64,000 nt of DNA from Apoderus coryli (lineage: Eukaryota; Arthropoda; Insecta; Coleoptera; Attelabidae): contig OU452204.1 in NCBI GenBank assembly GCA_911728435.2, positions 17,484,001-17,548,000 of the forward strand. The letters run 5' to 3'. Positions 55,813 through 64,000 of this stretch are shown one piece after another. Made by a program: the position numbers and the translations under genes. Position 1 is the first letter of the stretch. Each line of letters begins with the position of its first letter. The notes below the pieces were generated by a model. That model was given only the letters and a program-made list of their open reading frames with translations, was not told where the DNA came from and made no database searches.

Positions 55813-56469
55813 GATGTCTTTTTTCTATCAGTCTACAAACATATAATTATTTAACACGAACCAAAAACCCCAATAATGATATCCAAAAAATTAAGATACA
55901 ACTCCCCTCACTATTTTTATTCCATGCTATATGGCTTCTTGGCCATACTGATGAGAACCAGCCAGTTCGAAATCAACAACATCCATCCACCACAGAAATC
56001 TATCGATTTACGATCTTCTCTCTTTTATTGAAAACACTAACTTTTGGAAGGCGCTAGACCTTATGCAAGTAGGAATATTTTTATATATTTTGCAATGATT
56101 ATTAGACGTTGATCGTTGTTTCGACTTCTGTTCATCTGTTCAGTTGCGGACTTACCGCAAGATAACTTGATATTTGAGCGAAGTTTTCACAGAAAGGTAA
56201 ATACTTTGTTCTAATCGTTATAGAGTTTGGCACTCTGGTATGGCTATGTAAAGCTGCAAATCAACCAGTTTAAGCCGTGCTCAATTAGCGCAAGAAACTC
56301 AAACCAATATTACACATTACGAACAAAGGAGAAGTGCGGACCCGTCACAAGAAAACAACAGTATTATTGTTATGTGTACGCAAATTAGGGACATAAAACG
56401 GAAGCAATTCTAACAACAATGAATAACTGCATTAATAATCTTGTACAGTAAGATAGCATCATGTGGAAA

Positions 56470-57220
56470 TCCAATGACTGGAAACTCCATCGCTACCAAA
56501 CCACTGATAACGACGCTGAATACGTTCAGTACTCGTTGAATGAAATTCATATGTAGGATTCAACACAACAGAGGCATATTCAAACTTAGCCCTAACAAAT
56601 GCATTGAATAAATCAATAGTGTTTGAGGGGACCTAAGATCCCTCGCGGTTTGCATAACAAAACCCAGAGACTGAGACGAAGCTGAAATCATATAACTATG
56701 TTCAATAAATCTTAGCTTGCTATCAAAGGAAATACACAAATCTTTAGTGCGATCAATGGAGTATTGTGAATGAAATACAAATAAGTTATAGGCTTTAATC
56801 TGCCTGTAGAATCTGCCTGTATCAGAAATTGCAAAACATTTTTCGACATTCAAATAAAGATTGCTGCGAACACACCACTCATATATCTTGAAGTCATTGG
56901 CATACAAGAACGAACCACTAGGCAAGCCACTGGAAATATTATCAATAAAGCACAAAAATAACAATGGTCCCAACACAAAACCTTAGGAGACTCCTGAAGT
57001 CACATATATTGACAGACCTGAACCCTCCATACTCAACATATTGATAACGACTATTTAAATACGAACCCAAAAGAAGGAGAAAGCCATTGGATAGACCCAA
57101 AAGACACAATTTAGCCATCAAGACACCATCATCAAGTCTGTCAAAGGTCTTGGAAAAGTCAGTATAGATAAAACCAATAAATTGGTAGATGTAGAACGAC
57201 CCGGGAAGAAACCATGCTAC
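56470..57220 (-). mobile_element. CR1/Jockey-like LINE remnant, RT domain to thumb
   Basis: The minus strand reads HGFFPGRST, DRLDDGVLMAKLCLLGLSNG and FLLLLGSYLNSRYQYVEYGG. Next are LGPLLFLCFIDNISSGLPSG, FLYANDFKIYEWCVRSNLYL (catalytic FADD altered to YAND) and LCISFDSKLRFIEHSYM. It ends VVLNPTYEFHSTSTERIQRR. Most of the RT palm and thumb is represented, spread over frames with several stops. The loss of the first catalytic aspartate makes it inactive. Confidence 0.85.
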
Positions 57221-58309
57221 ACAGTTGAAATTTGTCGTCTAACATGACACATCATGCAGCAACTGATTGATAGCATCAGTGGTAATTATGGAGTAAGTTA
57301 ATACAGTTGTATTTACCTACGCTTATGTAAGCAAGTTTTTATGATACATAATTATATTAAAATAATATTCAATCAAATATTTTTGCTGTGTTTAGAAAAT
57401 AAGTTTTATTTTTAGTTTTTGACCCCTTTTTACACTCCTTTAGAACGCCAATGTGATCTATTTTTTTTATTTTAAAGGTTTTAGGTTATATTCTATTAAG
57501 TATATGAACAATTATTCAATGTTTCAGATAAGTTTAAAAACTATGATATTTTTAAATGTCTTAACCCTTCTTTAAACCCCTTGCCTACGCTCAATGAGTA
57601 ATACCTACTATCCAGCCAGGGTTTTTCACTGAGATTACTGTTTTTAATAAAAATACACACCAGAATAATGTTTGTTCAGTGATAACACAATTATTATTTA
57701 AAAGCACATGTTGTGTACGAGTTACGCAAGACGAACCTTGTGAACAACCCTATATACCATTTAATTGAAACGTTGCGAATGTTTGTGGCATTGATGTGTA
57801 AGGTATTACTGCACTCTTTACTCGTTTGTACCTATATATTGTATAATAATACTAGGTACAACATGCATTTTCACATAACACACAACATATCAATATCGTG
57901 GAGTTTGTTGAACTTGCAAAGTGTAATATCTGTCTATCTGAAAAAAATCTACCGTCATGAGAGAGAGTCGCACAAGAAATTATTATTTGCTTTGCTTTAA
58001 TAAATAATGTGTTTACACAGTGTGATTATGGATGTATATGAATATCGAAGAAGGCAACAATATCCACATTTTCCGTATTTTTTTATGAAGTAAAACACAA
58101 AAAAAAAACAAAAACAAAAATCTGCGTGTACTTTGTATATACCGGGTCGGGCAGGACATTCGCCTCGGTCTCTCATAGCCTAACAACATCATTTAACAAA
58201 AATGTTTTTAAATATACCGGGTGTCTCAGAAAAGTGTGGCATATCAAAGTTATACCTATTTAGTTTTCTTTTCTTGAGCCTTATTTCTTCAATATTTAGA
58301 TTTGAAACT
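57221..58309. other. No gene seen
   Basis: AT-rich. ATACCGGGTCGGG near 58139 and ATACCGGGTGTCTCAGAAAA near 58214 match the element-end motif family of the window. Confidence 0.5.
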
Positions 58310-58560
58310 TCTTGGGATGAGGCTCACAAATTACACAACAGGTTAAATAACGCCTTGTTATTTATTGTCCAAACAAAGGTTCTTGCAAAAATTTTCTTGG
58401 AAGGGTGCTTGCCAGAAACACAATGTGGTTTTAGAACCAACAGGGATACAGCCGACATGATATTTAGTGCAAGGCAAATACAGGAAAATCGTCCTCGATA
58501 CATGGGTTTTGTAGACCTTATCAAGGCATTCGACTCCGTTAACCGTGAGGCTCTGGATAT
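58310..58560 (+). mobile_element. RTE-like LINE scrap, RT fingers and motif A
   Basis: The frame reads KVLAKIFLEGCLPETQCGFR, TNRDTADMIFSARQIQENRP, and YMGFVDLIKAFDSVNREAL. QCGFR-----T-DMIF--RQ-QE and FVDL-KAFD-VNRE are RT motifs 2 and A of RTE-like elements, with the first catalytic aspartate present. The palm after this is missing; a different LINE follows at 58640. Confidence 0.8.
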
Positions 58561-58639
58561 TGAAGCTCAACGGATGTCCCCAGAAATTCATCCAGATACT
58601 GCTAGCAATTTAATATTAACTGTGTGCTAATACTGTATT

Positions 58640-58862
58640 TTCCGTTTTCGTCCGTCCAAATTGGAGTATGCTATTCAGTTATGGAATCCTTATTATAATA
58701 ACAACATATTTACGATTGAGAGAGTTTGGCGTACAGGTTTGATGCTGAATATCTCCGTCATGGAGATGAGTATGTCTGTCTAAAGCATAGATTTAGTCTT
58801 TTTCGTAGTTATTCTTGATCTGTAAATTGATGTTTGTCTAATGGGCAATAAAGCTTAATTAA
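58640..58862 (+). mobile_element. CR1/Jockey-like LINE 3' scrap
   Basis: PKLEYAIQLWNPYYNNNIFT followed by IERVWRTG is the thumb motif (consensus LEYA--VW-P). The end GGCAATAAAGCTTAATTAAT at about 58842-58861 looks like a LINE tail. Confidence 0.65.
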
Positions 58863-58919
58863 TTTATCAACTTTTCTCATATCAAAATTTCCGAAACGCT
58901 GAAAATTTCCGTTGATCAC

Positions 58920-59090
58920 CAACCAATCAACACGAGCCTGTTTTGAGCGATTGACAAATTGTGTGGGATCCCACGCGAACAAATTTTTTTGACAGTGAAA
59001 TGTTTATGCAATATTGAGTGTATGCTGGTCCCACTAATGCCTAAGGCACCATGGTTGCCAAATCCCGAAATATAACAGGCAACCCTCGTA
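58920..59090 (-). mobile_element. Mariner 5' end with intact TIR, internally deleted
   Basis: On the minus strand TACGAGGGTTGCCTGTTATA begins a 5' terminal repeat (59053-59090). After a deletion the coding segment LGISGTSIHSILHKHFTVKK appears, matching residues 92-110 of the 44.5-kb transposase with three extra codons (GTS). It ends near SIAQ at 58930. This gives the terminal sequence that the 44.5-kb copy lacks. Confidence 0.85.
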
Positions 59091-59696
59091 TCCATTGATA
59101 CAACAAGATCCTATAGATAAAAGTATTTCAAACAATATAAAATTGTTGTAAAACTTTAACACCGAACCGAAAAACTTCCCTCACATACTTTTTATGTATT
59201 CACAGACCATATAAATTCATTGATTTCCTAATCAGAAGTTTCCTGCAATCGATCAGGTTCGTATTACGTGTGTACCGTACATAATGCAAGGCTAAACTGA
59301 AATTTTTGGCAATATTTCAAAACATAAAACAGTAAAATATCATTTCGACTGCTAGTATCTTTATGAATATGTATGGAGCGATATATCAATGTATAATACA
59401 GGGACTTGTATAGATGCAGATTGAATCAAATTTAAATTCAATTCCACCTACTTTACATTCTTAGCAAAATAGCAGTTTTTTTTTTTTATTTTATTTATAG
59501 TCAACTAACAGATAATTTGTCGCATTAGTATAATAATTACTCGATAGCTGAAGTTTCTACAGTTTTAAAACATCGACATCAGGAGCGTGAGTTTTGTCAA
59601 CAAAATCACCCATTGTGATCCGGCAGGTTTGATCTTTATTGACTCCTGTTATGATATAAAAATGAATAAATACACTTTGAGTCTATTGCGCCCAAT
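59091..59696. other. No gene seen
   Basis: AT-rich; nothing recognised. Confidence 0.5.
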
Positions 59697-60662
59697 TTAC
59701 ATTTGAAGACCTTAACTGCAAAAGGGTCTAAGTTCCAAAAAATTAAAATAGGAGATTTTTGCATAAAAATGGTATATTTACCAAGCCCAACGATATTCAA
59801 ATAGATCTAAGTGCCATCGCGATGTATTTAGTTCAGCAGAGTGGGATTAATATCACCAATCTGTATGGACCTAACTATTTGAAGTAAAAATAAGGGTCTA
59901 AGTGCTAAAGGCAGCGAGATTGCATCTTGTCTTCTTAATATTGTTTTAGATGGTCATCTTGACAATATGGAAGAAAGTTAATCATATGGACAGACAACTG
60001 CATAGGTCAAAACAAAAACAGAATGTTGTTAATTCCATTTATCTTCCTGATCTTAATGAAATAGAGTTTTTAGTGAGTGGACACTCATATATGCCATGCG
60101 ACAGAGATTTTGCATTAATCGAAAAAAGAAAAATATTTGTAAGATGTTTTACTTCTCAGTGTGTTAAAGAAATTATTGAAAAAACTCGACACATTTTACC
60201 ATTCCGCACAGTGAATATGAAACAACCGATTTTAGAAACATACAAGCGGCAGCCGATGTTTATCTAAACACTTCGAAATTAAATATATCTCAAGCATGTA
60301 TTTTAAAAATAAAAGATAATCCAACTATTATAAGAATTAAGAAAAGCTTCAGCGAGGTTGAACGCTGGCAGGAAGTTAATGTTTTAAAAAGAGGAAAGAA
60401 TTAACGGAATTAAGACTAACCAATCAAAGTTTAAGATCACGGATTACCAACGAGAAACCCAAAAACCTGGAAGACATGGTTCCGTTTATATAACAAGCGA
60501 ACATCAAGAATTCTATAAAAAATTAATAGAAACCCAGCAACAAAAATCCGAAACTTCTACTAATGGCATACTTAGTGTTTATTCAAAAATTACTATGTTG
60601 TTAATAACTCTGATTAAAGTTTTTGGTACTTAGACCCTTTTGAAGTTAAAGTCTTCAATTTA
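59697..60662 (+). mobile_element. TIR-flanked element with repeated GGGTCTAAGT motif
   Basis: TTGAAGACCTTAACTGCAAA then AGGGTCTAAG at the left is inverted at the right (TTAGACCCTTTTGAAG followed by TTAAAGTCTTCAA), over about 40 bp with few mismatches. The word GGGTCTAAG recurs internally near 59892, with a related AGATCTAAGTGCC near 59803, as subterminal repeats. About 965 bp long, it holds the frame at 59950-60267 and its continuation. It looks like a decayed DNA transposon. The superfamily is not established. Confidence 0.7.
59950..60416 (+). pseudogene. Unplaced element protein, possible transposase C-terminus
   Basis: The open frame at 59950-60267 reads SIYLPDLNEIEFLVSGHSYM, PCDRDFALIEKRKIF and LPFRTVNMKQPI. 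In other frames it continues with YLNTSKLNISQACILKIKDN, KKSFSEVERWQEVNVLKRGK and LRLTNQSLRSRITNEK. The order GHS-M-CDRDF--IEKR, then SKL-IS----IK, then W--VN-LKRG resembles the C-terminal part of transposon-encoded proteins scattered through insect genomes. I recall this pattern only loosely and cannot name the superfamily. One or two frameshifts separate the blocks. The TIRs on both sides imply it is the element's own protein. Confidence 0.5.
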
Positions 60663-60711
60663 TAAAATAACTTATGCTCTCCGAACAACTTCGCCAATAT
60701 TTAATTAACCA

Positions 60712-60741
60712 CTGATGATGAAAATCTACAGTTCTTGAAAC
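60712..60741 (+). ncRNA. Hammerhead-ribozyme-like core, decayed
   Basis: CTGATGA at 60712-60718 and GAAAC-ATG at 60737-60744, with an 18-nt interval that does not pair well. It begins 50 bp after the TIR element. Confidence 0.35.
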
Positions 60742-60849
60742 ATGTATGGTCTATGATGATAATTGGGATTTTGCGATAATTAAAATGCGAGGGTGGTTTG
60801 ATAAGAGACTTTTTGAATTTTCCCGGGGTAATTTTAATGGCAACACAGA

Positions 60850-61190
60850 CTCTCTACCAGTCTGCACCAAACACTGTGGCTGTCCCACAGTTAACGCAGA
60901 CAGACTTCAGATCATCGAGAGTTTCTCTTACCTCGACAGTATTCTCGCGCATCTTTTGGCCGTCTGAGGATGTTCGACGTTCGAACCAAGTTGCGAGTGT
61001 ATAATGCTATTGTAGTTCCTACCCTTACGTATAGCTGTGTGTCTTGGCCCACTTATGTAAAAACCCCAGAAGTACCATCAAAGATGTCTTAGAAGAATTC
61101 TTGGACTTGGACTAGCATTGAGGCGATAATGAGGCACCAGCTACGATGGACTGCCACGCAATCCGCATGCCAAAAATAATCCTTTATTGA
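60850..61190 (+). mobile_element. RTE-like LINE scrap of a second type, thumb region
   Basis: In sense the reading is NTVAVPQLT and RLQIIESFSYLDSILAHL, then RMFDVRTKLRVYNAIVVPTL and TYSCVSW. After more frameshifts comes SIEAIMRHQLRW. These are the thumb motifs of the RTE-like lineage with ---SIEAMLMRHQLRW-GHV. It is different from the IEGKIEGKRG type found four times elsewhere here. Several stops are present. Confidence 0.65.
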
Positions 61191-61417
61191 CAGCTAAAGG
61201 ACAGCTCTAAAACGGTGAAATTTTCATTGAATGTTTTTCTTGACAACGGTTCATTTTTTCGTTGTGAATGAAGAGTACCTTTTTTGTTATGAATTAGGTG
61301 GCGAACTTAAATAAATAATTGAAAGTAAAAAAAAAAAGACGTGTCAAGGTTTGGGGGCATTTTAGGCATTTTATGTACTGGGTATACTGTCCAAGTTTCA
61401 TGAAAATTAATTTCACC

Positions 61418-61435
61418 GTTTCGGACCATCTTCAG
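61418..61435 (-). ncRNA. Hammerhead-like core with collapsed stem II
   Basis: On the minus strand CTGAAGA, TGGTCC and GAAACGG lie in a row, so a stem II of GG/CC has almost no loop. It is probably a deletion derivative. Confidence 0.35.
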
Positions 61436-61484
61436 AGTGCAAGAAAAATATTCTATAGTTGCGATATAGTTGATTTGGTAGGTG

Positions 61485-61985
61485 TTCCTCTACTACAGAT
61501 TTAGGAGTCGTGTTTGACTCAAAATTCTCTTTTGTACCGCATGCGAATGCTAATTTTAGTGAAGCTATGACAATGTACGGTTTTATTGTGAGAAATTGTG
61601 GAAGTTTCAATGATATTTCCGCACTTGTAATGTTACAATTCTTGTGTACGTTCGAGAGTGGAATAATGTTCTCGGATTTGCAGTATATTGACAAGGTTCA
61701 GATAATGTTCTTAAAGTATCGTTCATTTAGAATGGGTGGCGTTTATTCGGCTAGAGGTATTGATTACACATTTTTGCTGGACAGGTTTGGCGTGAGAATC
61801 TTGGAGTTCAGAGGAATATTTTTTTCTCATAAACTTTTCTGCGTCCTCTTCTGCACAATCGGATTGACTGTCCTGAGCTGCTAATAAATATACTTAAAGC
61901 ACGAATAGTTTCAAAAGAAAGGGCCTTACGAATAAATTATATAGAACATTTTTTGTTGATCGAACTAACCGTCCTTGAAATGTAT
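61485..61985 (+). mobile_element. CR1/Jockey-like LINE remnant, RT thumb to C-terminus
   Basis: TDLGVVFDSKFSFVPHANAN, AMTMYGFIVRNCGSFNDISA and YIDKVQIMFLKYRSFRMGGV give the thumb. RFGVRILEFRGIFFSHKLFC leads to a frameshift, then NRIDCPELLINILKARIVSK and ERALRINYIEHFLL, the C-terminal region. The palm is missing. A GACACCCTGTATAC end motif lies just after, near 61999. Confidence 0.75.
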
Positions 61986-62759
61986 CCCAATACTTCTGGG
62001 ACACCCTGTATACTTGAATAATACTGCACAAATTATTTTGCATCACATCACCGGATTGGACAGTTTACATCGGCGATCCCATTTTTAATAAATTAATTTT
62101 TATTTCAAATTGCAAATATTGATATTCAAGTATCGTACCTAAACACTACTAACATAATTCGTTGAAGTTTCAAGCTGCCGTTAGGGCAACATCTGAATGT
62201 TATGAAACGACGTCTATCCAATCTATAGAACGTCGCCGTCGCGACATTCCAGTTTATTTAACTTCGGAATTAGCTGTTATCATGTATACAAGGATTTTGA
62301 TTTTACCAATTCGTATACATTTTACTGCTCTTTAGAGATAAAAGAATCGGGGAAAATTTCTATATTTAACGGCATTTCTAGGACGACCTACTTTCGAAGT
62401 TTTCAATGGATGCTAACCCGAAGAAACAATTTAAACAAATATTACAATTTTGCAATCTATATGGTTTTGTGATAAACAATGATGATTGTAAAACAAAACA
62501 ACTCATAAAAAAGTTATTTCAATGGAGTTTTATCAGTTTTACGTGGAATATCCTCGATAGACTTCGTTAAATTTTTATTACTTATCAAACTAGAACCAAT
62601 ATTTGAACTACTATTATTCATAAAAATAACTCACGTGATTCATAAAATATTTACCAACACTCAAACAATACCAAGGCGCAAAATAATTTTGAATGGTGTC
62701 TAGGATTCTCTACTACGACTGTAATAAATAGTTTGCAACTTGATTTAGGTTTATTCCCA
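61986..62759. other. No gene seen
   Basis: GGGACACCCTGTATAC near 61998 is the inverse of the element-end motif at 58214. The rest is unassigned AT-rich sequence. Confidence 0.5.
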
Positions 62760-63770
62760 GTAAACACACATACGTTTTTTAAACGTAAAAGCAACGTGTC
62801 ATTGGTTGATTAAACGTGTAAAATAACCGTTTTATTTTGGTACAAAATAACACCGTTTTAATTCAACGTTTTTAATACGAACATTTCTGGCCAAAATCTA
62901 ACTTAAGAAAACTTTTAGGTTAATATGAAGTTATTTTGTTAAATGTTAAATTTATTAAAATGATTTCATGTTCGTAAATATAATAAATGAAAATAATTTC
63001 GTGGCAAAGCGGACTAAAATGTTGGTTTTACCTACACAAGGAATTTGCTCAATTAAACAAAATTCCTGTCATTATTTGGCATTAGACATCGACGGCAGAA
63101 CGCTTGGAGACCACCGTCCGAGCATTGCTGAAACCCAAATATTTGGGAGATGCTGGCAGAAGGATAAAATGGTCTCCTGCTAGCGTTTTGTGTTCATACT
63201 ACTTTTATTTATATTTATTTCTATTTATACGAATGGTTTTACCTATACATTGAGTTTGTTCGGCCTCTGCATGGTATGGGATATGCATTACTATGTACAT
63301 GTAGATGATACGTATTTACATGTGTCTACTGTTGTGTATCCTATTGTGCTTAAATGCAGGCCGATATTTGTAGATAGGCAACGACTATGGTACTCTGACG
63401 AGCTCATAACAAGAGCGAAACGAATTCGTCAGTATCTGTCGACCCATGCCTCGGTCTGGTTCTATTGAATTAGACTGGGGCCCTGCTAAATTAAACAAAA
63501 TTCCTTGTGTAGGTAAAACCAACATTTTAGTCCGCTTTGCCACGAAATTATTTTCATTTGTTAAATTTATTATATCACAATACGTTTTTTTAATACACTT
63601 TCTAACATACTGTCTAACAATATTCAGCTATTCACACGTTTTTTTAACGTTTTAATAGTATATTAATAGGTCTAATAAAATTAACGTTTTTTATACGTTA
63701 AAACCAACGTATAGTAAATTAATCTTGAGTAATAGAAATAAAAAACGTCTTATTGTCGTATTTTCCTAAC
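62760..63770. repeat. Long-inverted-repeat region with 62-bp identical arms
   Basis: The 62-bp block 62985-63046 (starting AAATGAAAATAATTTCGTGG) is repeated inverted and without mismatch at 63498-63559. The spacer is 451 bp and holds a G+C-richer part (63060-63180). Outside the arms ACGTTTTTTAAACG-like words recur on both sides (62769, 62866, 63638, 63681), suggesting a larger element of about 1 kb. The spacer also carries the second copy of the 72-bp repeat at 63377-63448. Confidence 0.75.
63377..63448 (-). repeat. 72-bp dispersed repeat, inverted partner of 154-225
   Basis: The reverse complement differs from 154-225 at only five of 72 positions. It lies in the spacer of the long inverted repeat. 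Confidence 0.7.
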
Positions 63771-64000
63771 GAAAATATAACAGTCACTATCTTTATGTTA
63801 AAATAACGTACTAAGAAACAAAAAATTTTCATTTTTTCAATAATTATTATTAACTAACCGCAAAATAATTATGTTTCGCTAACACATCACTATGTTAATA
63901 ATAATTAATTAAGCAACAATAGACCCTCGTATGGCTGCATTTTGAACCTAACTAATAATAATTAATTCCGAATGAAATTTGTCAATATGAATACATACAT
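63771..64000. other. No gene seen
   Basis: AT-rich; AATAATTATTATTAACTAAC-like and AATTAATTAA words only. Confidence 0.5.

Larger units (their letters stand above)
53276..56469. other. No gene seen over 3 kb
   Basis: AT-rich sequence. It includes the repeat copy at 55390-55470 and a hammerhead-like core at 55783-55812. The 113-codon minus-strand frame at 54026-54367 and the 98-codon frame at 55761-56057 are unassigned and low-complexity. Confidence 0.45.

Overview
The window looks like repeat-rich, AT-rich nuclear DNA from an arthropod, most probably an insect. The reasons are the repertoire of decayed transposable elements: several clades of non-LTR retrotransposons, mariner, pogo and piggyBac relics and a BEL/Pao remnant. 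There are also complex satellite arrays, tRNA-like SINE heads, no bacterial gene layout and no long multi-exon gene. The species and order cannot be fixed from the sequence alone.

Layout. 0-9.6 kb: a LINE RNase H scrap, a 245/291-bp satellite (1.31-2.57 kb), one candidate 3'-terminal host exon (3.73-3.93 kb, minus), LINE reverse-transcriptase pieces and a DNA-transposon N-terminus. 9.6-11.3 kb: a 112-bp satellite with a 112+129-bp higher-order period. 11.3-19.2 kb: more LINE remnants, a perfect 44-bp palindrome, a tRNA-like sequence and a GAAAC-rich tract. 19.2-21.3 kb: an internally deleted piggyBac element with intact TTAA and terminal inverted repeats, probably nested inside another TIR element. 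21-45 kb: mariner, pogo, irritans-type mariner, RTE-like, CR1/Jockey-like and BEL/Pao remnants, plus foldback repeats and a 396-bp duplicated segment. 44.5-45.6 kb holds the only long open frame, a mariner transposase (DD34D) of 342 codons, truncated at its 5' end. 46.8-48.4 kb: a 174-bp satellite with a trimeric higher-order period, followed by a 16-bp AT array. 49-64 kb: further LINE and RTE remnants, a mariner 5' end, a TIR element with an unplaced protein and a long inverted repeat.

No host pathway can be reconstructed. Almost every recognisable coding stretch is mobile-element sequence broken by stops, frameshifts or deletions. The only plausible host gene part is the 3.73-3.93 kb exon. 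Of most interest are five hammerhead-like ribozyme cores, the higher-order satellites, the perfect palindromes and long inverted repeats, the duplicated segment that carries a slice of LINE coding sequence, and the small transposon-like unit at 59.7-60.7 kb.
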